A DNA stretch of 14,071 bases from JANXVV01 sp038230975 (lineage in GTDB: Bacteria; Planctomycetota; Phycisphaerae; Tepidisphaerales; Tepidisphaeraceae). Location: positions 1-14,071 of the forward strand of contig JBBRMF010000128.1 of assembly GCA_038230975.1 (NCBI GenBank), in the 5' to 3' direction. The translations under genes were made by a program, and so were the position numbers. The notes under the pieces are model-generated. The model did no database searches. It saw only the letters and a program-made list of their open reading frames with translations, and was not told the origin of the DNA. Every line of letters begins with the position of its first letter. Within the stretch, counting starts at the first letter, position 1. Positions 1 to 6,579 of the stretch are shown piece after piece.

Positions 1-86
1 AACACAGACTCCGTATTTGAATAGTTTATTATTGCGGGCGACCTAAGGACGATTCACCGACCGCTGCACTACATCCCAGAAATGAC

Positions 87-113
87 GTAAGCCCCGGAAT
101 TACCGGGGCTTAC
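87..113 (-). terminator. Hairpin just downstream of tRNA-Gly
   Basis: A perfect 11-bp inverted repeat (arms 87-97 and 103-113) encloses a 5-base AT loop. It begins 4 bases past the 3' end of the minus-strand tRNA, where a transcription terminator or 3'-processing stop would be expected. No U-tract follows on either strand, so it is not a canonical intrinsic terminator. The position and perfect stem support a termination or processing role, which is inferred. Confidence 0.55.
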
Positions 114-117
114 ATGA

Positions 118-189
118 AGCGGGCGAAGGGGTTCGAACCCTCGACATTCACGTTGGCAACGTGACGCTCTACCACTGAGCTACGCCCGC
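118..189 (-). tRNA. tRNA-Gly (anticodon GCC)
   Basis: On the minus strand this 72-base segment folds as a full cloverleaf. The 7-bp acceptor stem is GCGGGCG/CGCCCGC. The D arm has the usual AGTGGTAGA loop. The anticodon stem TCACG/CGTGA encloses the loop TTGCCAA, giving anticodon GCC at 155-157. The T arm has the conserved TTCGAAC loop. The discriminator base is U, as is usual for bacterial tRNA-Gly. The 3' CCA is not encoded (the next bases read TCA), so it must be added by nucleotidyltransferase. A strong hairpin follows directly downstream. Confidence 0.97.
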
Positions 190-353
190 ACAAAACTCTT
201 AAATTCACTCAATCGTCGACGGTTCGACTAAGCGAATGCTTTGACCGACGACCACGGAATATGAATATAACTTCTGTCTGGCAAATGGCAACAGCCTCCA
301 TCGAAAAACCGTCACAGCGACTCTGGTTCGGCTGAAATTGGTTTCCTGACTAC

Positions 354-1790
354 TTATCGGTGGACTCGGGCCGCCACTGGAGTCACAGCAACTAACTTCA
401 CCGATTTGGTATTCGGTTTTGCCGCAGCCTTGGTCTTTGTGGCAGAAACGCCTACATTTCCCGAGGTACCCGTGCCACCGCTGCTGACCGGATCGGAACT
501 GTCTGGAACGGTGATCGTTGGCGGAGGTCCGAGCAAATCATCCAGATTGGGAATGTAGATATTTGGTCCACCAATGAGGCTGGCCTTGTCAATCGTCACT
601 TCCAAAGTCTTGCTTCGAGAGAAATTATTTTGGGGATCGATGTAGTAGATATACTGTTTTTGGCCGTTGACGAATGCGTTGATCTTCAGGTCCACCGGAT
701 TTCCGGAGATCAGCAATGCGCCGACCCCAAAGATAGCGCCTTTGGGGATTTTGTCCCAGTAGGCGACTTCCGTGCCACCATTTGGTCCGCCGCGGTGATC
801 GAAGGGGATCTTGCCCCCGCTTTTGCTGCGATTGAGTCCGTAACCGGGATACAGGTATTCGGAAGCCTGGAAACCATTCGGGCTGTTCAGCAGTGCATTC
901 AGGGGGTCGCGGAGATCGACGAAGACTTCAAGGTTGATATCCGCATTCCCGAACCAGCGGGCGACAATATCAAGCTTGCCGGGAAGCGTTCTAGAAAGTT
1001 GATTGTCATCGCGGATCGGGCTTCCACCGCGCACCACGGCGATCTGCGCGATCGGATCGAACGAGACCACTCCACCGCGTGCCACTTCACTGGCAATGAA
1101 AGCGCGCTCGGAGTTTGTGCGAGAAGCTCCGAATTTCGGATCGACCACGCCATCGGATAGCGCAGTATCGGCTGCGGAATCTTTGTCGCCCTTGACGGTT
1201 TGCTTTCCGCCGCTCTTGCTGCCGACATTGACCTGACGGCGCGCATCTCGAAATCGCGCCAGTCCCGTGTAACTTACTGCCTCGGGAACAAAAGGAGGCT
1301 GATCGTAAAGACTCACGACGGTACCCCGAACGGCCAGTGTGCCGCTTGGGCTGGCGATGGTGCCTTCGTGTTCCAAGCCAGCGGCTTCCACGGAATACTT
1401 GGTGCGGCCATATTTCATGACCATGTCAGTCTTAAGTTTGTTGCCATTCCGCAAGGCCTGCAGGACTTTCACCGTGCCAAGCCGGTCCAGCGTAAAAGAT
1501 TGATCCGGTGGAATGGTGCAACGGACGCTGGATCGCGGGCCTGTGCGGAACTCCGCGCCTTCGTTTACTTCCATCCCCGCTTTGGCAGGTTGCCAAGGCT
1601 GAACTTCATCGGTTCGCACCTGCACATTGCCGGAGACTTCGACGATCGTCACCTTAAGCGACGCGACACCGGCCTGAGTCGTTGCGGCATCGGCAAGCAT
1701 CGCGGCATGTGCCGGCGATGCATAACCCACAACAACGGCAGCCAGGCTGCAAGACAATAACGCGTTTCGTAACAGCTTGATCGTTTTCAT
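354..1790 (-). CDS. Secreted FecR-domain protein
   Basis: 478 residues. An N-terminal signal peptide (hydrophobic run about 10-24, probable cleavage after AHA at 29) sends it out of the cytoplasm. Residues about 48-165 look like a FecR domain: a beta-rich segment with the sequence VSGNVQVR near 52, EGAEFRTGPRSS at 77-88, and the typical closing motif SPSGTLAVRGT at 147-157. Residues about 270-390 are beta-rich, with LDIVARWFGNADINLEVFV recalling YfaP/DUF2135-type beta-sandwiches (weak). The last about 55 residues are a low-complexity Ser/Thr/Gly/Ala/Lys tail. It lacks the N-terminal cytoplasmic helix and membrane anchor of classical FecR anti-sigma regulators, so it is more likely a structural or ligand-binding envelope protein than an iron sensor. 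It is the last gene of a three-gene minus-strand operon after the beta-barrel and lipoprotein genes. The ATG at 1790 has a plausible GAGGTG Shine-Dalgarno upstream. Confidence 0.85.
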   Translation of the reverse strand: MKTIKLLRNALLSCSLAAVVVGYASPAHAAMLADAATTQAGVASLKVTIVEVSGNVQVRTDEVQPWQPAKAGMEVNEGAEFRTGPRSSVRCTIPPDQSFTLDRLGTVKVLQALRNGNKLKTDMVMKYGRTKYSVEAAGLEHEGTIASPSGTLAVRGTVVSLYDQPPFVPEAVSYTGLARFRDARRQVNVGSKSGGKQTVKGDKDSAADTALSDGVVDPKFGASRTNSERAFIASEVARGGVVSFDPIAQIAVVRGGSPIRDDNQLSRTLPGKLDIVARWFGNADINLEVFVDLRDPLNALLNSPNGFQASEYLYPGYGLNRSKSGGKIPFDHRGGPNGGTEVAYWDKIPKGAIFGVGALLISGNPVDLKINAFVNGQKQYIYYIDPQNNFSRSKTLEVTIDKASLIGGPNIYIPNLDDLLGPPPTITVPDSSDPVSSGGTGTSGNVGVSATKTKAAAKPNTKSVKLVAVTPVAARVHR

Positions 1791-1909
1791 GACGGCACCT
1801 CAATGATTCAGCAGCGGCGCGATAAGATACCCGTTTTTTTGTGCCTGCGAAAGCCGTTCACTTTGATCGGGCGGCAACTCGGGAAAGTGCCGACTGCAAA
1901 ACATTAAAA

Positions 1910-2470
1910 CTACTGCCCCGCCAGCCGATTCGTTACCGGAGGCGGGTTGCCATGCTGGTAGTCGTCAAGTTTACCCACAATTCCCACAAATTCAGTCCCT
2001 GAAAAAATCTGATTCGGGCTGCTGGGTGGATAAAGCCCCATGTATTGCAATTCTCGAGTGGCATAGCGTGGATTAGGGCCGACAATATGCATCATCAATC
2101 CGCCCTTGATCTGCAAAGCGCGAACGATCGGCACGGACAGCGTACCGCGAGTGGCTGCCTCGTTGGCCGGTTCATTAAAGCTCGCTGCAAGCATTTTCCT
2201 GGATTTCAGCAATTTCACACGTTCATTATAGTTTGCCGCCGGGTCATTCCCGTCCAGATAAAGCAGCATTCCGTGGAATGCTTCATCGTTTGTTGCGAGT
2301 TTGCGCGAGGCCAGCGTGTGCCAAAAATCGAGTTGGGCGTCGGCGTCATTCGAATAGAGCTTGGCATCCAGGGGATGTATTTCATGGGCGGTCTGGCAAC
2401 CTGACACGCCGGCAAAAATGGCGCCTATCAAGACTCCAGCGAACAAGGGTCTCGCGAATGTGGATTTCAT
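1910..2470 (-). CDS. Small lipoprotein of unknown function
   Basis: 186 residues from the ATG at 2470. This start is chosen over an upstream TTG at 2491 because it lies 10 bases after the stop of the preceding beta-barrel gene and puts a proper lipoprotein signal peptide at the N-terminus. A hydrophobic stretch (about 9-21) ends in the lipobox VSGC, with Cys25 as the lipidation site, so the mature protein is membrane-anchored on the periplasmic side or in the outer membrane. No Shine-Dalgarno is obvious, which fits translational coupling to the upstream gene. The mature part is a compact soluble domain with conserved-looking segments AFHGMLLYLDG, TRGTLSVPIVRALQIKGG and NPRYATRELQYMGLYPPSS. 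I do not recognise a named family. The tight spacing to the porin-like gene and the FecR-domain gene downstream suggest a shared envelope function. Confidence 0.8.
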   Translation of the reverse strand: MKSTFARPLFAGVLIGAIFAGVSGCQTAHEIHPLDAKLYSNDADAQLDFWHTLASRKLATNDEAFHGMLLYLDGNDPAANYNERVKLLKSRKMLAASFNEPANEAATRGTLSVPIVRALQIKGGLMMHIVGPNPRYATRELQYMGLYPPSSPNQIFSGTEFVGIVGKLDDYQHGNPPPVTNRLAGQ

Positions 2471-2480
2471 GTTGGATTGA

Positions 2481-3989
2481 TTAAAACGCAAAGGTCACCC
2501 CCACATAAACAAACTGACGATTCTGCGAATGGGAAATAAGTGTCGACGATCCCGGAAAGAAAATCCCGTATCGCGCTGCCAATGTCACGTCACTGGAAAT
2601 CTGCCAGTTCAAATAAACATCCGGTTCATTGCCCAGGTATCGGCCGACGTTGCTGCGTTCACCAATTGGCGCATGCCGTTGAAATTTATTGTAGATGAAG
2701 TAATCGACACCCACCTGCAATCTTCGAAACGCTTTGACATCTTCAAACGGATAGGTGGAAGCTCCGAATCGAACAAAGCCCAGATTCGAGACTTCCGGGG
2801 CGAACGCCAAACCGCTGTTTATCAGGCCAAATGAGTTAAATGCGCGATCGCTGGTACCCGGGGCGTTGCCGTTAAACGTGGTGCTGGAATTACCGCGATC
2901 GGAATCGCCGGTTGCGCCCAGTGCCTCGAAACTGAAACGTGAATTCCGTCGATCCGTCAGCAGATAATCAAGCCGGAAGTCGGCTGCGAACGCTTTGATC
3001 TCATTTCGCGTCTGGTTCACCGGAACCAGCGAAAGGCCACTGATGGAGTAGCTGTTCGACCGCGTGTTGCCGCCTTCGTAGGTCGCTTCAACACCGTATA
3101 GAAGGTGGTCGCTCAAGCTGCCATTGGAGCCGACACCGATGTAATAACTGTTGTAGTCGAATTGCGTTTTGATATTTCCCTGAGCCAGAAAATCCGAACT
3201 GTTGTAATCCTGTTGAATAAGCCCGTAGACAAACGGATGATGTTTTCCCATATCCGGCGTATCGGGGCTCCAAGTCACCATTCCGCCATAAAATCCGCGA
3301 CGCGTGTTGTGATCGAAATTGGGACGTGAACTGTCGAAGTCCACAGTCCGCACAGGTGTGATCCCCGCGATCAGTTCGGCGGTCACATTGCCCCAGCTTA
3401 GATCGAGAATGCCGCCGTCAATGACTTCACCCAGCACCAAACCATTCGCCCAATAGACCAGGTCACGGCCTACCTGGAATGTCACATTGTAAGGTATCGA
3501 TTTACCCTTGTACGCCCCTTCATACTTCGCCAGATCGAAGCGATAGTAGCCGCGTTCCAGTTCAAAATCGGTCCATTCGTTACCGCGACCCGTGAAGCTG
3601 TCACCGCGATTAAAATCCTGATAACTCGTGCGAAAGCGGGCAAACACTTCATTGGCGGCGTCGAGGTTCAGCCGACCGTACGCAACAAAATCCGGCTGGC
3701 GCAGCCCATGGTTGTTACCGTTGCGATCATCAATCGAAAAATATTGCAGCGTGACGTAGCCGCCGTAATCGATCAATGCCCGCTGGCCCGCGGGAACATC
3801 CTCATTGGCGCGCAATCGGTTGTCGAGTTGAAGTTGCTCCAGCTCGCTAAATCGCCGCTGGCGTTCGACGGTCTGGCGTTGCAGGGTGCCGGTGTCGGTT
3901 TGTGCGGTGGCGGTGACGGCTACGCCGCAAGCGGCAAATGCCAACACCAGCAAGGGGCGAAACTTTGTTCGCTTTTCATATTTGTTCAT
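2481..3989 (-). CDS. Outer-membrane beta-barrel, alginate-export/porin-like
   Basis: 502 residues. A signal peptide (basic N-terminus, hydrophobic run about 13-24, likely cleavage near ATA-Q at 29-30) is followed by a short charged, coiled-coil-prone segment (about 35-65, rich in Arg, Glu, Gln and Leu). After that comes a long series of alternating polar/hydrophobic strands rich in Tyr, Phe, Asn and Gly, typical of a transmembrane beta-barrel. Segments such as ERGYYRFDL, VTFQVGRDLVYWANG and the closing strand FVYVGVTFAF with a C-terminal Phe (the usual barrel-assembly signal) support an outer-membrane location. The overall style resembles the alginate-export (AlgE-like) or carbohydrate-porin families, but the substrate cannot be told from sequence. 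It is the first gene of the minus-strand operon. Its start ATG at 3989 has GGAAGGA upstream at rather long spacing. Confidence 0.82.
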   Translation of the reverse strand: MNKYEKRTKFRPLLVLAFAACGVAVTATAQTDTGTLQRQTVERQRRFSELEQLQLDNRLRANEDVPAGQRALIDYGGYVTLQYFSIDDRNGNNHGLRQPDFVAYGRLNLDAANEVFARFRTSYQDFNRGDSFTGRGNEWTDFELERGYYRFDLAKYEGAYKGKSIPYNVTFQVGRDLVYWANGLVLGEVIDGGILDLSWGNVTAELIAGITPVRTVDFDSSRPNFDHNTRRGFYGGMVTWSPDTPDMGKHHPFVYGLIQQDYNSSDFLAQGNIKTQFDYNSYYIGVGSNGSLSDHLLYGVEATYEGGNTRSNSYSISGLSLVPVNQTRNEIKAFAADFRLDYLLTDRRNSRFSFEALGATGDSDRGNSSTTFNGNAPGTSDRAFNSFGLINSGLAFAPEVSNLGFVRFGASTYPFEDVKAFRRLQVGVDYFIYNKFQRHAPIGERSNVGRYLGNEPDVYLNWQISSDVTLAARYGIFFPGSSTLISHSQNRQFVYVGVTFAF

Positions 3990-4043
3990 GTCTCGATCAT
4001 CCTTCCGGTCGAGTCAACATCACTGAAGTGCGTTCCTGAGTAA

Positions 4044-4072
4044 ATGCTACCCGAGGAGATATCAATGGACAA
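4044..4072 (-). promoter_or_regulatory. Possible sigma70-type promoter of the beta-barrel operon
   Basis: On the minus strand TTGTCC (4072-4067) and TAGCAT (4049-4044) are separated by 17 bases and match the -35 and -10 consensus at 4 of 6 positions each. The -10 lies about 55 bases upstream of the start codon at 3989, in the divergent spacer with argJ. Matches of this quality occur by chance, and planctomycete promoters are poorly defined. Confidence 0.25.
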
Positions 4073-4144
4073 ATGTAGTTGAATCTAATGCCAGATCTTG
4101 ATCTGCACTTCGATTCCGATACCCTCTGCGACCTTCAATGGAAC

Positions 4145-4149
4145 AGGAG
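4145..4149 (+). promoter_or_regulatory. Ribosome binding site fixing the argJ start
   Basis: AGGAG lies 5 bases before the ATG at 4155. The open frame continues upstream to a TTG at 4098, but only the ATG at 4155 has this strong site, and homology of the protein to ArgJ begins just after it. The ATG is therefore taken as the start. Confidence 0.75.
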
Positions 4150-4154
4150 TACAG

Positions 4155-5375
4155 ATGGGCCAACCACATTTATTATCCCCCGCCGGTTTCCGGGCCGGAG
4201 CGATTTACGCGGGGATCAAGACCAAGCCAAACCACGATGTCGGGCTGCTGCTATGTGACGTAACCGCGACGGCGGCGGCGGTGTTTACTACCAATAAAGT
4301 CATTGCTGCGCCAGTGAAAATTGGTCGTGAACACATCGCCGGTGGAAAGCTGCGCGGCGTGGTCGTCAACGCCGGAAACGCCAACGCCTGCACCGGCCGT
4401 CAAGGGGAAAAAGATGCCCTGCGCATGTGCGCGCTGGCCGGGCAAGTGGCCGAATGTGATCCGAACCTGATTCTCCCTTCGTCGACCGGCATCATTGGCC
4501 ATCTTATGCCGATGGAAAAAATCGAGATTGGCATTCGCGGTGCCGCTTCCAACCTTGGCTCCGACGAGCATCACGCCCACTCGTTTGCCGATGCGATATT
4601 GACAACGGATCTGGTCCGCAAAGCCGCTGCGGCGACGGTGAAGATCGGTCGTAAAACCATCACGATCGCTGGGGTCTGCAAAGGCAGCGGGATGATCGGC
4701 CCGCGCATGGCGCTGCCCGTAAAAGCACTGCACGCCACGATGCTGGCATATCTCACCACGGATGCGGCGATCCCGGCGTCCACGCTTCGCAAACTGATGG
4801 GTGCTGCCTCCGAAGCCAGCTTCAATGCGGTCACGGTTGACGATCACACGAGCACCAACGACACGGCCTGCATCATGGCTTCCGGATTGAGCGGCGTGAA
4901 GATCGACTCCCCCACCGCCATCAAATCGTTCGCCGCCGCGCTGGATGAAGTCTGCCAATCTCTCGCCTACCAAATTGCCGCCGATGGTGAAGGCGCCACG
5001 AAAGTCGTCACAATTACCGTCCGAAACTCAAAAACCGATGCCACCGCCAAAGCGATTGCCCGAGCCATCGCCAATTCCCCGCTCGTAAAATGCGCCATGC
5101 ACGGCAACGACCCGAACTGGGGCCGCATCGTCTCCGCCGCCGGATACGCCGGCGTGCCATTTGATCCGGATCACTGCACGCTCACGCTCCAAGGCACGAT
5201 CGTGTTTCGCGCCGGGCAACCCCTGAAATTCAACGCGGAAAAAGTCAGCAAATCCTTGAAAGCCAAAGAAGTCAAAGTCGATCTCGACTGCAAGCAGGGA
5301 ACCGCCTCCGCCACCTGCTGGACTTGCGATCTGTCAAAAGAGTACGTCACCATCAACGCCGATTATCACACATAG
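4155..5375 (+). CDS. argJ: Glutamate N-acetyltransferase / N-acetylglutamate synthase
   Basis: 406 residues. ArgJ transfers the acetyl group from N-acetylornithine to glutamate (and in bifunctional forms uses acetyl-CoA), giving the cyclic arginine pathway in the cytoplasm. Family hallmarks are clear: AGIK near the N-terminus, VFTTNKVIAAPV, VVVNAGNANACTG, STGIIG, KGSGMIGP (176-183), the self-cleavage nucleophile Thr195 in ATMLAYLTTDA, DDHTSTND in the beta subunit, MHGNDPNWGRI, and the C-terminal NADYHT. The precursor should cleave itself between Ala194 and Thr195 into alpha and beta chains. The oddity is an extra ALPVKALH (186-193) between the conserved Met185 and ATML; in the usual family pattern Met is followed directly by ATML. 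A hairpin with a T-tract follows the stop codon. Whether it is mono- or bifunctional cannot be told from sequence. No other arginine genes are in the window. Confidence 0.95.
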   Translation: MGQPHLLSPAGFRAGAIYAGIKTKPNHDVGLLLCDVTATAAAVFTTNKVIAAPVKIGREHIAGGKLRGVVVNAGNANACTGRQGEKDALRMCALAGQVAECDPNLILPSSTGIIGHLMPMEKIEIGIRGAASNLGSDEHHAHSFADAILTTDLVRKAAAATVKIGRKTITIAGVCKGSGMIGPRMALPVKALHATMLAYLTTDAAIPASTLRKLMGAASEASFNAVTVDDHTSTNDTACIMASGLSGVKIDSPTAIKSFAAALDEVCQSLAYQIAADGEGATKVVTITVRNSKTDATAKAIARAIANSPLVKCAMHGNDPNWGRIVSAAGYAGVPFDPDHCTLTLQGTIVFRAGQPLKFNAEKVSKSLKAKEVKVDLDCKQGTASATCWTCDLSKEYVTINADYHT

Positions 5376-5384
5376 AAACTGGTG

Positions 5385-5413
5385 GCATGGACGTCTCGCC
5401 CGTGCTCTTTTTG
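5385..5413 (+). terminator. Intrinsic terminator of argJ
   Basis: Ten bases after the argJ stop codon a 9-position stem (5385-5393 with 5397-5405, one mismatch and one G-U pair, 3-base loop) is followed by TCTTTTTGT. This is a textbook hairpin plus T-tract. The stem sequence (GGTGGCATGG...CGTCTCGCCCGTGC type) also resembles a short motif that I believe recurs between genes in some planctomycetes, so the terminator may derive from a dispersed repeat; that part is from memory and unproven. Confidence 0.7.
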
Positions 5414-5446
5414 TCCCAACACTTCAAAATGGCCCTCACATCGATT

Positions 5447-5560
5447 AAACACCGGTAAACACAGATCTACACGGATTAAAAAACAGAAATGAATCTTTCG
5501 TCCACGCCCGCTTGTGCTCGACGGGCAGCCTCCGTGTTCTCTGTGGCCAATTGTGTTTTC
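5447..5560. repeat. Degenerate dispersed intergenic repeat
   Basis: A non-coding stretch between argJ and sdhB with an imperfect inverted repeat: the left arm 5460-5475 (CACAGATCTACACGGA) pairs with 5531-5546 (TCCGTGTTCTCTGTGG). The phrases 'AACACAGATCTACACGGATTAAAA' in type and 'TCCGTGTTCTCTGTGG' belong to a style of short intergenic repeat found in many copies in several bacterial phyla, including planctomycetes (recollection). No coding sequence is convincing here; the open frame that spans it is the upstream extension of sdhB. Confidence 0.5.
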
Positions 5561-5636
5561 AGAATTTCCGAATCGCTTGTCAGCCCCCTGCCTCGCTCTT
5601 ACACTTCTCTTGAGACGACGACCACCGAAATCCGAC

Positions 5637-5640
5637 GGAG
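5637..5640 (+). promoter_or_regulatory. Ribosome binding site fixing the sdhB start
   Basis: GGAG lies 5 bases before the ATG at 5646. The frame is open back to 5514, but that extension overlaps the intergenic repeat and has no ribosome binding site. A second in-frame ATG at 5679 has only weak upstream purines. Confidence 0.6.
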
Positions 5641-5645
5641 AAAGC

Positions 5646-6443
5646 ATGACCCCCGGCAGCACGACCGAAACAATCCCCATGGCAGAATCCAAGACGAACG
5701 TCATCCTCAAGATCCGCAGGCAGGATGGACCCGGTAAACCGGCGCGATGGGAAGAATTTTCCGTGCCGCGTCGGCCGAACATGAATATTATTTCGTGTCT
5801 TCAATATATTGCCGCGCACCCTACGACGATCAAAGGCGAAGCCAGCTCACCGCCGGTGTATGACAGCGGATGTCTGGAAGAAGTTTGCGGTGCCTGCACG
5901 ATGTTGATCAACGGCAAAGTTCGCCAAAGCTGCTCTGCGCTGGTCGATAAAGTCGAAAACCCCGGTGAGCCGATCACGCTGGAACCAATGACCAAGTTCC
6001 CGCTCGTCCGGGATTTATTCGTCGATCGGCAGCGATTGTTTGACGATCTCAAGCGGGTAAAAGCGTGGGTTCCGATCGACGGCACCTACGATCTGGGCAG
6101 CGGTCCGCCGATCTCATTGGAATTGCAGGAAGAGCGATACCCGCTATCGCGATGCATCAGTTGCGGCTGCTGCCTGGAAGCCTGCCCTCAATATACCCCG
6201 ACCAATCATTTCGTCGGCGCGGCAGTCATCAGCCAGGCGCGGTTATTCAACGATCACCCGATCGGTAAGGCCTTGAAACCGGATCGCCTGAACATACTGA
6301 TGGAAGAAGGCGGCGTGGCGGATTGCGGCAAAGCCGGAAACTGCGTGGAAGTCTGCCCGAAAGAAATTCCCCTGCTGGAAAGCATTGCCGCCGTACAGCG
6401 ACAGGCGACGGTGCAAGCGGTGAAGAACTTCTTTTCGAAATAG
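5646..6443 (+). CDS. sdhB: Succinate dehydrogenase / fumarate reductase iron-sulfur subunit
   Basis: 265 residues from the ATG at 5646. This is the electron-transfer subunit that passes electrons from the flavoprotein SdhA to quinone at the cytoplasmic membrane (complex II). All three clusters are visible. The [2Fe-2S] site has Cys76, Cys81 and Cys84 (CLEEVCGAC) plus Cys96. The [4Fe-4S] site CISCGCCLEACP has Cys170, 173, 176 and 180. The last group has Cys227, Cys233 and Cys237 (NCVEVCPKEIPL) for the [3Fe-4S] cluster, with Cys180 and Cys237 shared between sites as in the family. CVEVCPKEIPL is typical of the Bacillus/epsilon-proteobacterial type of SdhB. The N-terminal ferredoxin fold is about 16-125 and the helical ferredoxin about 160-260. 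No sdhA or sdhC is adjacent: argJ lies upstream behind a terminator and the next gene is convergent. The other subunits must be elsewhere, or be acquired from another complex. Confidence 0.93.
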   Translation: MTPGSTTETIPMAESKTNVILKIRRQDGPGKPARWEEFSVPRRPNMNIISCLQYIAAHPTTIKGEASSPPVYDSGCLEEVCGACTMLINGKVRQSCSALVDKVENPGEPITLEPMTKFPLVRDLFVDRQRLFDDLKRVKAWVPIDGTYDLGSGPPISLELQEERYPLSRCISCGCCLEACPQYTPTNHFVGAAVISQARLFNDHPIGKALKPDRLNILMEEGGVADCGKAGNCVEVCPKEIPLLESIAAVQRQATVQAVKNFFSK

Positions 6444-6453
6444 CGCCATCAAA

Positions 6454-6560
6454 ATGACGAAATCCGAATGGCGAATCAATAACGGATGACCAAATGACGA
6501 AGCAAGTTCTGCATTCGTTATTTAGATTTCGTCATTGATTCATCATTCGGATTTCGTCAT
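6454..6560. repeat. Long imperfect inverted repeat between convergent genes
   Basis: The arms 6454-6484 and 6530-6560 are reverse complements at 28 of 31 positions, and the pairing partly continues inward (AAATGACGAAGC near 6492 against GCATTCGTTATTT near 6511), so almost the whole element can fold as one hairpin. The arms are built from the words ATGACGAAATCCGAATG and GAATCAAT. It fills the spacer between the sdhB stop and the HEAT-repeat gene stop. A folded transcript could end transcription from both sides. The wording resembles short non-coding repeats that occur in many copies in some planctomycete and other genomes (recollection), so it may be a MITE- or REP-like element. Confidence 0.75.
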
Positions 6561-6579
6561 TCGTCATTTCGCCCGAATT

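Noticed and set aside
1..86. A possible gene end or repeat at the left edge
   Set aside because: No open frame, hairpin or recognisable motif is visible in these bases.
1200..1760. A 186-codon plus-strand open frame opposite the FecR-domain gene
   Set aside because: Antisense shadow; the minus-strand product has an export signal and a recognisable FecR-type motif.
2471..2491. TTG at 2491 as the start of the lipoprotein gene
   Set aside because: It would overlap the upstream gene and lengthen the signal peptide without a ribosome binding site; the ATG at 2470 gives a standard lipoprotein signal.
4251..4973. A 240-codon open frame on the minus strand inside argJ
   Set aside because: It is the antisense shadow of the clearly recognisable argJ gene, with a composition rich in Arg, Gly, Asp and His and no family resemblance.
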